Positions 17,434 through 24,888 are shown, numbered from the stretch's first letter. The stretch is 40,101 nucleotides of DNA from a bacterium (GCA_002716725.1 PBBX01000016.1:8415-48515); one strand, 5' to 3'. Notes: generated by a model not told the origin, from the sequence alone. Translations and numbers: made by a program.

Positions 17434-17856
17434 GTGTTGTTAGTATCGCCGTTTCATGCGGCTTATCCTGTATCTGAATTAGAAAAAACCATCGTATTTT
17501 ATACTGATGTTTTAGGTTGTAGCATGGGTCGGTCGGATACTACCTGGGTTGATTTTAATTTATTTGGTCATCAACTTGTTTTTCATAAAGTTAATGGGTT
17601 TGAACAGCGACATTACTTTAATCCTGTTGATAAACATAATGTTCCGGTCCCTCATTTTGGGGTTGTATTAACATGGGATAAGTGGCAGCCCTTTGTGGAT
17701 CGATTAACTCATCATAAGATCTCGTTTGAAATAGAGCCTCACATCCGTTTTGAAGGCCAAGTGGGTGAACAAGCCACGATGTTTTTTTATGATCCCAATC
17801 GCTATGCATTAGAATTTAAAGCATTTCGATCGATGGATATGCTCTTTGAATCTTGA
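17434..17856 (+). CDS. VOC (glyoxalase/bleomycin-resistance/dioxygenase) superfamily protein
   Basis: About 140 aa. The paired beta-alpha-beta-beta-beta modules of the VOC fold are visible: FHAAYPVSELEKTIVFYTDV at the N-terminus and a second module beginning PHFGVVLTWDKW. Likely metal ligands are His in PFHAAYPV, His in PHFGV and Glu in YALEFKAF. The block FFYDPNRYALEFKAF is typical of glyoxalase/fosfomycin-resistance-like members. The substrate is unknown. I start it at GTG 17434 because a strong promoter ends at 17427; TTG 17437 or TTG 17419 are alternatives. It is followed by rfbC on its own apparent promoter. Confidence 0.8.
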   Translation: MLLVSPFHAAYPVSELEKTIVFYTDVLGCSMGRSDTTWVDFNLFGHQLVFHKVNGFEQRHYFNPVDKHNVPVPHFGVVLTWDKWQPFVDRLTHHKISFEIEPHIRFEGQVGEQATMFFYDPNRYALEFKAFRSMDMLFES

Positions 17857-17907
17857 TTTTGTGCTTTCGTAACTTTTTGTTGCAATCTTTTTTATTATTG
17901 TTAACAT

Positions 17908-17913
17908 TACACT
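17908..17913 (+). promoter_or_regulatory. Possible rfbC -10 box, very close to ATG
   Basis: TACACT ends 4 nt before the rfbC ATG (TACACTATCTATG). It is the same hexamer as in the VOC gene promoter. No Shine-Dalgarno is present and the -35 is not convincing (TTGCAA lies 22 nt upstream). Confidence 0.4.
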
Positions 17914-17917
17914 ATCT

Positions 17918-18463
17918 ATGAAATTTACCCCTGATCCTAGACTTTCTGATATTATACTAATAGAACCTGATGTCTTGTCAGATAATCGTGGTTATTTTTT
18001 TGAATCCTATCATCGTGATAAATTTACGGATGCAGGCATTATAGATAGGTTTGTTCAAGATAATCAAAGCTATTCTTCTAAAGGAACCTTGCGAGGACTT
18101 CATTTACAACGTGAGCCCAAAGGCCAAGCAAAGTGTATTCGTTGTTTAGATGGGTCTATTTTTGATGTCGCTGTTGATGTTCGACCCGCATCAGCAACGT
18201 TTGGCTTATGGACGGCTTATAGCTTATCTGCTTCTAATTATCAGATGCTTTATATTCCTAGTGGATTTGCTCATGGGTTTTTAGTATTGAGTGATACCGC
18301 TACGATTCAGTATAAATGTTCGGAAACTTACTCTCAAGCTCATGAACTCTGTCTTCGTTATGATGATCCAGCGGTTAATATCACATGGCCAGATACGTCT
18401 TGTCTTATAGTATCTGAAAAAGATCAGCAAGGCCTTAGCTTAGATGCTTTTATGCATCCTTAA
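17918..18463 (+). CDS. rfbC: dTDP-4-dehydrorhamnose 3,5-epimerase
   Basis: A 181-aa cupin-fold epimerase of dTDP-L-rhamnose synthesis. Signature elements are DNRGYFFESYHRDKF, FVQDNQSYSSKGTLRGLHLQ (catalytic base H62) and IFDVAVDVRP. IQYKCSETY carries Y132 and Y138, of which Y132 is the likely catalytic acid. Length is normal for RmlC/RfbC. No rfbA, rfbB or rfbD is adjacent, so it is either a solitary gene whose partners lie elsewhere or a related sugar epimerase. It supports synthesis of surface glycans. The leader is very short, with no ribosome binding site. Confidence 0.92.
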   Translation: MKFTPDPRLSDIILIEPDVLSDNRGYFFESYHRDKFTDAGIIDRFVQDNQSYSSKGTLRGLHLQREPKGQAKCIRCLDGSIFDVAVDVRPASATFGLWTAYSLSASNYQMLYIPSGFAHGFLVLSDTATIQYKCSETYSQAHELCLRYDDPAVNITWPDTSCLIVSEKDQQGLSLDAFMHP

Positions 18464-18486
18464 TTTTCCCATAACTATTTTTACTG

Positions 18487-18495
18487 TGTTAAAAT
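18487..18495 (+). promoter_or_regulatory. Possible aspS extended -10 promoter
   Basis: TGTTAAAAT gives a TGn-extended -10 with TAAAAT at 18490-18495. No good -35 is visible. The predicted transcript would start near 18502 and include the leader mini-ORF before aspS. Confidence 0.4.
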
Positions 18496-18518
18496 TAGAT
18501 TTTAAAGGAGAGATAACT

Positions 18519-18548
18519 ATGCTAAACTCTCTCTCATTAACGTTTTGA
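18519..18548 (+). CDS. Nine-codon leader mini-ORF upstream of aspS
   Basis: The ORF reads M-L-N-S-L-S-L-T-F-stop. It has a strong AAAGGAG about 9 nt before its ATG. Its TGA overlaps the GAGGTGA ribosome binding site of aspS, so terminating ribosomes could reinitiate there. GAGAG (just after its own AAGG) can pair with CTCTC inside the mini-ORF. It contains no Asp codon, so it is not a classical attenuator peptide. Whether it is translated is unknown. Confidence 0.4.
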   Translation: MLNSLSLTF

Positions 18549-18559
18549 GGTGACCTATT

Positions 18560-20368
18560 GTGACAATTGAATTAAATAATCGACGATACTGTTCTGATTT
18601 ATCGCTTGATCTAAACAATCAAACTGTTGAGCTTGCTGGATGGGTTGATACGATTCGTGATCATGGCCAACTATTATTTATGCATTTACGAGATCGTAGT
18701 GGCGTTGTCCAACTCGTCTTTAACCCTGAAGACAATAAAGACCTTCATCATCAAGCAGAACAATTACGTAGTGAATATTGTGTTGCACTTAAAGGAATTG
18801 TTATCGAACGTGATGATGAGGCTAAAAACCCTCATGTTCCTACAGGTATGCTAGAAGTTCATGTATCTGACTTAATTCTTTATAATAAAGCCAAAACACC
18901 ACCTTTTTTAATTAGTGAAAAAAGTGTTGCTGAAGATGAGCATCAAGACTTTAATGTGGATGAAGATTTACGACTTACCTATCGTTATCTGGATCTAAGA
19001 CGACACAGTATGCAACATAACATGATAACCCGTCATAAAATAATGCGTGAAATTAGAAACTATTTAGATGAAAAGGGGTTTATTGATATTGAAACTCCTG
19101 TTTTAACAAAATCAACACCAGAAGGAGCGCGAGATTATCTAGTTCCATCACGACACCATGATAATTGCTTTTATGCACTTCCTCAATCTCCGCAAATGTT
19201 TAAACAACTGTTAATGGTAAGTGGGCTTGATAAATATTATCAAATTGTAAAGTGTTTTCGTGACGAAGATTTACGGCCTAATCGTCAACCTGAATTTACT
19301 CAATTAGATCTTGAGGCTTCGTTTATTGATGAAACGTATATTTATTCTTTATTAGAACCACTAGTAGAACGTGTCTTTAAGCTTGCAGGAAAATCTTTAC
19401 AAGGACCCTTTCCTCATATTACCTATGAAGATGCCATGAATCGTTATGGTAATGATCATCCAGATTTACGCTTTGATATGACAATGGTTGATGTTACTGA
19501 TCTATTGAAAAATGTAAATTATAAAATTTTTAATACTATTGCTAACAATAACGGTGCTATTAAAGGTATCAAGGTTTCTAACAAAGCTAGTGAGATGAGT
19601 AAAAATATGCTTCAAGAAGAATTGGCTAAAAAAGTAGTTCCCAAATTTGGGGGTAAAGGCATGACGTGGATGAAGGTTATTGATGGAAAATTAGAATCTA
19701 ATATTGTTCAATTTTTTTCAGAACAAGAACAGGCTGATCTTATTCATGCTTTAGAGGCGACTGATAACGATGTTTTATTATTTGTTGCAGATACTAATAA
19801 AGCATTAGTTAATGATGTATTAGGTCGTTTACGCCTATATGTTGGCCAAAAATGGGGATTTATTGATCACTCTAAAATTGCTGCTTGTTGGGTCACTGAT
19901 TTTCCGATGTTTGAATTAAAAGATAATCGACTTAATTCTATGCACCATCCATTTACCCAACCTGATGATTCCTTTATGAGGGCTCAAACAACTGATGATT
20001 TTTTAGCAGTCAATTCACGAGCCTATGACTTAGTGATTAACGGTGAAGAAATTGGTGGTGGAAGTATTCGTATTCATGATTCAGACACTCAAGCTAAAAT
20101 TTTTCAAACCTTAGGCATGACTGATGATGATATTAAGCAAAAATTTGGTTTTTTTGTCGAGGCATTAACGTACGGCACACCGCCTCATGGTGGTTTAGCC
20201 TTGGGTATGGATCGTTTAGTTTCTATGGTTTTGGATACGGCTTCTATTAGAGAGGTTATTGCATTTCCAAAGAATCGTGTTGCATTCTGCCCGCTTACAC
20301 AAGCTCCTTCTAATGTTGGTAATCAGCAATTAGATGAGCTTAAGCTATCATGTGTTAAAAATGTTTAA
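18560..20368 (+). CDS. aspS: Aspartate-tRNA ligase, bacterial type
   Basis: A 602-aa class IIb synthetase with the bacterial GAD insertion. In order: N-terminal anticodon-binding OB-fold (about 1-110), class II core with motif 1 (KIMREIRNYLDEKGFIDIET), motif 2 (QIVKCFRDEDLRPNRQPEFT), GAD domain (about 290-420) and motif 3 (GGLALGMDRLVSMVL). It charges tRNA-Asp; whether it also mischarges tRNA-Asn cannot be read from sequence alone. The start is GTG with GAGGTGA at good spacing. A leader mini-ORF precedes it. Confidence 0.97.
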   Translation: MTIELNNRRYCSDLSLDLNNQTVELAGWVDTIRDHGQLLFMHLRDRSGVVQLVFNPEDNKDLHHQAEQLRSEYCVALKGIVIERDDEAKNPHVPTGMLEVHVSDLILYNKAKTPPFLISEKSVAEDEHQDFNVDEDLRLTYRYLDLRRHSMQHNMITRHKIMREIRNYLDEKGFIDIETPVLTKSTPEGARDYLVPSRHHDNCFYALPQSPQMFKQLLMVSGLDKYYQIVKCFRDEDLRPNRQPEFTQLDLEASFIDETYIYSLLEPLVERVFKLAGKSLQGPFPHITYEDAMNRYGNDHPDLRFDMTMVDVTDLLKNVNYKIFNTIANNNGAIKGIKVSNKASEMSKNMLQEELAKKVVPKFGGKGMTWMKVIDGKLESNIVQFFSEQEQADLIHALEATDNDVLLFVADTNKALVNDVLGRLRLYVGQKWGFIDHSKIAACWVTDFPMFELKDNRLNSMHHPFTQPDDSFMRAQTTDDFLAVNSRAYDLVINGEEIGGGSIRIHDSDTQAKIFQTLGMTDDDIKQKFGFFVEALTYGTPPHGGLALGMDRLVSMVLDTASIREVIAFPKNRVAFCPLTQAPSNVGNQQLDELKLSCVKNV

Positions 20369-20388
20369 ATTTTTACATTTTTTATACA
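20359..20388 (+). terminator. Weak possible terminator after aspS
   Basis: AAAATGT and ACATTTT can pair across an AT-only loop of about 10 nt that includes the aspS stop region, and a T run follows. The stem is AT-rich, so this is a weak candidate. Confidence 0.3.
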
Positions 20389-20461
20389 TTAAATAAGCGG
20401 ATAAGAGTGTCATAGTCTTTATTTTTATCATTTAATTAATTCCGCCATGAGCCTGGCTTAA

Positions 20462-21019
20462 ATGTTAGTTCATACAATAATAATGATTCAGCGATTTAAT
20501 ATACCAAACAATTATCTAGCAAACTACTTCGATGAAACACCAACGAATTTTCTTGACATCATCGCTATAGTATTTTATTTTGTCAATCATGTTGAAATTA
20601 CAGTAATTGCTAGTCTTTTTTTTGCTCCTCAAGCTTTAGTAGCTAATAAAGTGCAAGAATCAGTAGAACCGGTAGATATAGCAGGAAAAAAAGCAGTATT
20701 AGCATTAGTAGGAGCTGAAAACTCAAATATTCCTACAAAGATTATCGCTAGACTTAATCATTATCGTTATACATTTGATGTTGCTAGTCAGGATGATGCT
20801 AAGCCACATTCATGTATTAGTCATGCCGTTGAAGAAGTAGCTAGAGAAAAGATTTCAGATAGTACAGAAAAATGTACTATGACAGTAACAAACTTTAGCC
20901 CAAACAAAGAAAGGCTTTCTGATCGAGTAGTAACGCTTGATGTTTTATGTGGGAACAAATCTCCAGAAGAAGTTACTTATAATTGTGAATTGAGGCATAT
21001 TCAACCTTATTATTTTTAG
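20462..21019 (+). CDS. Hypothetical protein with one hydrophobic segment
   Basis: This 185-aa protein is not recognised. About 30 N-terminal residues precede a hydrophobic stretch (about 31-58, FLDIIAIVFYFVNHVEITVI then ASLFFAPQALVA). That stretch could be a late signal peptide, cleaved after LVA, or a membrane anchor. The remainder (about 60-185) is polar with four Cys, compatible with a secreted disulfide-bonded domain (CISHAVEEVAREK, TVTNFSPNKERLSDRVVTLD). If the real start were further in, the hydrophobic segment would be a normal signal peptide, but no good downstream start is obvious. No Shine-Dalgarno is seen. It opens the accessory island and has no recognisable neighbour partner. Confidence 0.5.
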   Translation: MLVHTIIMIQRFNIPNNYLANYFDETPTNFLDIIAIVFYFVNHVEITVIASLFFAPQALVANKVQESVEPVDIAGKKAVLALVGAENSNIPTKIIARLNHYRYTFDVASQDDAKPHSCISHAVEEVAREKISDSTEKCTMTVTNFSPNKERLSDRVVTLDVLCGNKSPEEVTYNCELRHIQPYYF

Positions 21020-21144
21020 GAGTTATAGCTTTTATAATTTGATTAATACAGCTATTCTTTATTATATGCTTTTTGTGTAAAAGCTTTTTTAATCTTCAAA
21101 TTTAATCTTCAAATAAATTAGCAAACAAAGGTTGAACGTTCGTT

Positions 21145-21272
21145 TCTTCATATCGGTCGTCTAAATCTTTTTCTAGTTATTCTTTTAGTGCTTGCTTTTT
21201 TGGATTAGCGATGTCCAGATCTTTATATCGCTCGTCTAAATCTTTTTCTAGTGCTTCTTTTAGTGCTTTCTT
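21145..21272 (-). repeat. Imperfect 53-bp direct repeat, 75-bp period
   Basis: The segment at 21220-21272 (encoding KKALKEALEKDLDERYKD) recurs at 21145-21197 with a few changes. In the second copy the codon after LKE is TAA instead of GCA. The repeat straddles the 3' end of the minus-strand gene at 21177-21590. Confidence 0.85.
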
Positions 21273-21590
21273 TTGTAGAGCTGACTCATTTTGTAGATCT
21301 GGCTCCTTTTTTAGAGCTGCCTCTATCTTACTAATGGCACATTCATATCGCATTTTCAAATTGTAAAGTTGCATTTTTTTGTCTGGTGATAGTGGTACGG
21401 GTTTTGCTGTTGTTGGGGATGATGATGATGATGATCGTTCTAAGTTTGCTAGTTTCATTTTTTCAAGAAATTCTTCACCAACTATATTTCGTAAATCACT
21501 TGCATTTGTTCTGTGTGGTGATCGTGGGGGGGTTACTGGTATTGGTGGTCTATTGCTTGGTAGTATTGGTGATGGTGATGCTGATAGCAT
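21177..21590 (-). CDS. Hypothetical low-complexity protein, probably shortened by an in-frame stop
   Basis: A 137-aa product that I do not recognise. The N-terminal half is Pro/Ser-rich (SPSPILPSNRPPIPVTPPRS, then a run of six Ser). The C-terminal half is a charged, helical, probably coiled-coil region. AAGGAG lies 10 nt before the ATG, supporting real translation. The reading frame continues past the TAA at 21177-21179 for a further 24 codons with clear homology to its own preceding 25-aa repeat (LEKDLDDRYEETNVQPLF). The stop thus looks like a recent nonsense change, or a readthrough point. Low complexity and repeats resemble secreted effector-like proteins of host-associated bacteria, but that is only analogy. 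Confidence 0.55.
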   Translation of the reverse strand: MLSASPSPILPSNRPPIPVTPPRSPHRTNASDLRNIVGEEFLEKMKLANLERSSSSSSPTTAKPVPLSPDKKMQLYNLKMRYECAISKIEAALKKEPDLQNESALQKKALKEALEKDLDERYKDLDIANPKKQALKE

Positions 21591-21700
21591 GATATGTAAG
21601 CTCCTTATGTTTATATAAATAATTATATCATTCTTTCTATTTATATCATTAACATATATTTATTAATTTTGATATATCTAAATTTTGTTGTTTTATTACA

Positions 21701-21796
21701 CTATCTAGAACAAGACATTTCTATCATTTCTACGTCTTCATCAACTTCATCAACTTCATCAACTTCGTTAACGCCCTTATTATTTAAACAGTACGG
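21701..21796 (-). pseudogene. Acidic C-terminal coding scrap with VDE repeats
   Basis: On the minus strand this reads Y-C-L-N-N-K-G followed by VNEVDEVDEVDEDVEMIEM and a short Cys-containing end before TAG. The VDE units come from four 9-bp repeats (21737-21772). The frame is closed by TAA immediately upstream and has no start. It looks like the tail of a lost acidic protein, but such a short open stretch could also be chance. Confidence 0.3.
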
Positions 21797-21928
21797 TTAT
21801 GTTATCTGTTAATTGATTGGTTTGCATTATGTCATGATCCTTGTCTCGTATTTTTTTCTCTTTAAATTAATCCTATCCCTATATATTATATTTTCTCTAT
21901 TAACAGTTTTATTTCTTTATTAATGATG

Positions 21929-21956
21929 TTTACTTTCAAAATCATAGCGGTATAGT
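21929..21956 (+). promoter_or_regulatory. Promoter of alpha/beta hydrolase gene, predicted leaderless
   Basis: TTTACT (21929-21934), a 16-nt spacer and TATAGT (21951-21956). The ATG is 6 nt further on (AATCGT) with no Shine-Dalgarno. The spacing equals that of panE and ctpA. Confidence 0.55.
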
Positions 21957-21962
21957 AATCGT

Positions 21963-22853
21963 ATGTTTCTGGTACTTTATATATTTGTTAGCACATTTTC
22001 AAGACCTGTGTATGATGATTTTTCCAATCAATTTTCTGAATTTTATAAAAGTCAATTAGTCTCTACTCAAAAATCACCGCCTTCTGAAGAGACGTTAAAT
22101 CGTCCTGTATTTATTACAGCTCATGGATTTGGGGCATCACCGTTTGAGTGGAGCGATTTTTCTGATTATATGGCTTCTCATACCAATGCGCTTGTGTCTA
22201 ATGTTTATTTAGGTGGTCATGATTCTCTTGAAAAGTTTAGTAAGGCACGCTGGGAAGATTGGCTTAACCCCATTTGCCAAGAATATCAACGACTTGTTAA
22301 TCTTGGCTTTGAAACAATTTATTTATGTGGTTGCTCTACTGGATCTACCTTACTTATTCAAGGACTACTTAACAACTGCTTTCGACCTACATTACCCCTT
22401 AAACATATTTTTTTAATTGATTCCTTAGTTGAACCCAAGCAAAAAATGATTTATTGGTTACCCTGGATTAAACCGTTTATTTATGACCAAACATTGATGC
22501 TTAATCATCATGAAGCCTCTCACTGGCTTCCCTATCGGCCCAAAGAATCGCTAACTCAATTACTACGTCTTATAAAAAAAACAAAAGATGATCTTAACAA
22601 TGGGATACCCTTTCCTGATCATATTAAAATTTCTTTATTTCAATCCAAATATGACCCTGTCATTGATACCATCTCTCATTCTAAGCTTTATCAAGGATTA
22701 TCCAAATTGGTTCCTCGATCTATTCAATGTTTTACACTTCATTCTTATCTTCACGTGTTTACTCGTCTATCAAAACGTTCACATATCAACTCCATTGACA
22801 TTGATAATCAAAACTTTTTCTTTAATCATGTTAAAGAATCTATGATAATCTAA
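21963..22853 (+). CDS. Alpha/beta hydrolase (carboxylesterase/lipase-like)
   Basis: A 296-aa protein with a short hydrophobic N-terminus (signal peptide or anchor). The oxyanion-region motif HGFGAS is at 54-59 and the nucleophile elbow G-C-S-T-G at 123-127 (Ser125). The acid is probably D231 in SKYDPVID, and the base H260 or H264 near LHSYLHVF. This plan matches Est30/YvaK-like carboxylesterases and monoacylglycerol-lipase-like enzymes. The substrate is unknown; the N-terminus suggests an exported or membrane-attached enzyme. It sits inside the accessory island but its codon use is like the housekeeping genes. Confidence 0.8.
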   Translation: MFLVLYIFVSTFSRPVYDDFSNQFSEFYKSQLVSTQKSPPSEETLNRPVFITAHGFGASPFEWSDFSDYMASHTNALVSNVYLGGHDSLEKFSKARWEDWLNPICQEYQRLVNLGFETIYLCGCSTGSTLLIQGLLNNCFRPTLPLKHIFLIDSLVEPKQKMIYWLPWIKPFIYDQTLMLNHHEASHWLPYRPKESLTQLLRLIKKTKDDLNNGIPFPDHIKISLFQSKYDPVIDTISHSKLYQGLSKLVPRSIQCFTLHSYLHVFTRLSKRSHINSIDIDNQNFFFNHVKESMII

Positions 22854-22986
22854 ATTATGGGATTTAATAGTTCTCCCTTTATTAAGTTTAATAGCGTTTG
22901 TAGATAAATAATTTTATCTAGATAAAGCTCTTTCAAATTTTATAAAGCTCCTATTAAGGAAGATACTGTTGTTCATTGATTGTTAT

Positions 22987-23280
22987 TTAGTTTTCCCCTT
23001 GCAAATAAGGTTGTAACCTTCCTATTTCTCTTTCTACTTGTTCTACACCTGCTTTTACTCCTGCTATTACTCCTGCCTTTGCTCCTTCTTGTACTACTTT
23101 TACTGATGCTCTTACTGACATATCTACCGGTCTCGCTAATCTGGTTGCATTTACTACTGAACTTAGTGGTCTGCCTCCCACTTGTTCAATTACTCTGCCT
23201 CCCACTTGTTCAATTACTTCGTTTGAAACATCCTTCAATAATGATATTATTGAGGTTAATTATACTTGGGAACCAATCAT
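22987..23280 (-). pseudogene. Hypothetical gene interrupted by TAA at codon 7
   Basis: AAGGAG lies 7-8 nt before ATG 23278-23280, and the frame opens M-I-G-S-Q-V-TAA. It then continues without another stop for about 90 codons to 22987. The continuation contains an exact amino-acid duplication, VIEQVGGR VIEQVGGR, and an alternating Val/Ala/Gly/Lys region (EGAKAGVIAGVKAGVEQVER). The perfect ribosome site, the shared frame and the single stop point to either a nonsense-mutated gene or stop-codon readthrough. A TTG at 23238 has no supporting ribosome site. I recognise no family; the Gly/Ala/Val-rich helix is amphipathic and could be membrane-active. Confidence 0.5.
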
Positions 23281-23429
23281 AAATACTCCTTTTAAATTTA
23301 AGGCTTTATTTAATCATCGTATTTTAGTAACAAAAAATTTCAATTAATTTTCAAAAAACCAATCCCAAATAATCAACATACCCTCATTTCTTATTCATTT
23401 TAATGATTTGGTTGTATGTATCTTTTAAA

Positions 23430-24842
23430 TCAACAACAAGATTCAGGAAAATTATCATAAATTTTTTGCGTAATTTCAGATGTTACTTTATTTCCACCAC
23501 AACAAATTTTAATTTTATAGTTAAAATATTGAGAGTCTGCTAAAAATTTTCCTCCTTTATAACCGATATTGTTATAATTAAGATTCAGTAACGTCAAATT
23601 TTCCATGTGTTTAGATGTTGCAAGGGCTTTAGCTCCATCAGGTCCAGTACGGTTACTATTCAGTAGAAGTGTAGTCAGGTTCTCCATTTTTTCAGAATTT
23701 GCAATCGCTTCAACTCCCTCATTTCCAATGTTATTCATCGAAAGTTTAAGTGTAGTCAGGTTCTCCATTTTTTCAGAATTTGCAATCGCTTTAACTCCCT
23801 TATCTCCAATGTTTTGCATCGAAAGTTCAAGCAATTTAAGCTTTGTTATATGCTTAGAATCTGCAAGCGCTTTAGCTCCAGCATCTCCAATTTTGTTTTT
23901 GTGGTTACCAACAAGATAAAGTTTAGTAAGCCTCTTCATAATTTCAGAATCTGCAAGCGCTTTAACTCCAGCATCTGTAATGTCGTTCCAACTAAGATTA
24001 AATATAGTCAAGTAATTAAAATTTTCAGAATTTGCAAGAGCTATAATGCCAGCATCTGTAATGTCGTTCGAAGTAAGATTAAGATAACTCAGATGTTTTA
24101 AATATTTAGAGCTTGCAAGTTCTTTAACTCCATCATCTCCGATTTTGGTAGCATTAAGATTCAGTAAAATTAAATTTTTCATATGTTCAGATCTTGCAAG
24201 CGCTCTAACTCCTTTATATCCGAATTCTTGGTTACCAGTAAGATTAAGTGCCTTTAATGAATTGATACGACTTAAAAAGATATCATTTAACTCTATGAAA
24301 TTATCTGAAGATAAGGCGTTATCTGAAAGATCTAAATAACTTAAGTTATTAAACTTATCATTAATGTTTAATTTTCCTAATTCCTTTTTAAACATCTCGA
24401 GTTTTTTTGGATCTCCAAGCCCTTTTATTTTAAGTATTTGTATATCGTTTATTTTTTCAAAAAAACTTCTTAATTGATTGTCATAATCATCCGTTGTTAA
24501 ATCTAATTTGAATCGTGGTGTAGTTTTAGTATAACCACTTCTTTCTAGATCAGAATCACTATAGTATCCCCTTAAACTTAGATCAGTTTCATCAGTTTCA
24601 TTTGTACAAACTTCTACAAAAGGGCCCTTTGCCACATACTTCACCTCTTTTCTATCTAAAATTAGCTTTTTTGATATTGGTTTATAACCTAAATTTGTTG
24701 AAGATTGTGAGCTAGATGAATTTTTACTAGGTTGTTCAACATCAATTGTTGTAGATTGTGAGCTACATGAATTTTTACTAGGTTGTTCAACATCAAATTT
24801 TTTAGAAAATTCGTTATAATAAATAGTTGAATTCATCTTCAT
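23430..24842 (-). CDS. Leucine-rich repeat protein, ribonuclease-inhibitor type
   Basis: A 470-aa protein with no clear signal peptide. Residues about 1-60 hold a 17-aa tandem duplication around DVEQPSKNS[CS]SSQS. From about 160 to 450 there are about ten LRRs, mostly 27 residues long, on the plan L-x-x-L-x-L-x-x-N-x-I-x-[DN]-x-G-[VA]-[KE]-A-[IL]-A-[ND]-S-[EK], the RI/GALA-like class common in eukaryotes and in effectors of intracellular bacteria. Two neighbouring repeats share ANSEKMENLTTL[KL]L and near-identical DNA, indicating recent unit duplication. The end is Cys-rich (KICCGG, PESCC). It probably binds a protein ligand; a host-directed role is inference. A 24-codon ORF overlaps the start in another frame. 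Confidence 0.85.
   Translation of the reverse strand: MKMNSTIYYNEFSKKFDVEQPSKNSCSSQSTTIDVEQPSKNSSSSQSSTNLGYKPISKKLILDRKEVKYVAKGPFVEVCTNETDETDLSLRGYYSDSDLERSGYTKTTPRFKLDLTTDDYDNQLRSFFEKINDIQILKIKGLGDPKKLEMFKKELGKLNINDKFNNLSYLDLSDNALSSDNFIELNDIFLSRINSLKALNLTGNQEFGYKGVRALARSEHMKNLILLNLNATKIGDDGVKELASSKYLKHLSYLNLTSNDITDAGIIALANSENFNYLTIFNLSWNDITDAGVKALADSEIMKRLTKLYLVGNHKNKIGDAGAKALADSKHITKLKLLELSMQNIGDKGVKAIANSEKMENLTTLKLSMNNIGNEGVEAIANSEKMENLTTLLLNSNRTGPDGAKALATSKHMENLTLLNLNYNNIGYKGGKFLADSQYFNYKIKICCGGNKVTSEITQKIYDNFPESCC
23667..23810 (-). repeat. 81-bp tandem LRR unit duplication
   Basis: The segment beginning at 23667 recurs starting at 23748 with few differences over most of its length. Each copy encodes one 27-aa LRR with ANSEKMENLTTL. 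The other LRR units differ much more at the DNA level, so this pair is young. Confidence 0.85.
24702..24803 (-). repeat. 51-bp tandem duplication near LRR gene 5' end
   Basis: AGATTGTGAGCTA[G/C]ATG and the following bases recur with a 51-bp period (24702 and 24753). This produces the repeated DVEQPSKNS-SSQS peptide in the LRR protein's N-terminus. Confidence 0.85.
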
Positions 24843-24888
24843 CTTCCATTGTTCTAGGTGGATTCATTCCTAACCTTAGTTTATACAT
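24814..24888 (-). CDS. Upstream 24-codon ORF overlapping the LRR gene start
   Basis: It starts with an ATG at 24888 behind AAGGA (9-nt spacing) and reads MYKLRLGMNPPRTMEDEDE before ending at TAA 24814-24816. It overlaps the LRR ATG (24842) by 29 nt in another frame across a GAAGAT repeat. It may be a translationally coupled leader, or the original N-terminus of the LRR protein separated by an indel in the GAAGATGAAGATGAA tract. Confidence 0.4.
   Translation of the reverse strand: MYKLRLGMNPPRTMEDEDEFNYLL

Larger units (their letters stand above)
21591..21962. other. AT-rich intergenic stretch with coding remnant
   Basis: It holds the upstream region of the minus-strand gene, a 9-bp tandem repeat (21737-21772) within an orphan minus-strand coding scrap (21701-21796), and the promoter of the alpha/beta hydrolase at its right end. 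No intact gene is seen. Confidence 0.6.

Noticed and set aside
21379-21618. Plus-strand ORFs with Asp or Met runs
   Set aside because: They mirror the Ser run and Pro-rich part of the minus-strand gene 21177-21590, which has a proper Shine-Dalgarno.
22980-23282. Plus-strand ORF rich in Leu that looks like a multi-pass membrane protein
   Set aside because: It is the antisense shadow of the minus-strand VIEQVGGR gene; antisense of Glu/Lys/Val/Ala-rich codons gives long Leu runs. It has no ribosome binding site.
23667-23810. Possible CRISPR-like repeat array
   Set aside because: The regular 81-bp units are in-frame LRR codons, not repeats separated by unique spacers, and no cas genes are present.
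23605-24339. Several plus-strand ORFs opposite the LRR gene
   Set aside because: They are periodic shadows caused by the repeating LRR codons and have no start signals.
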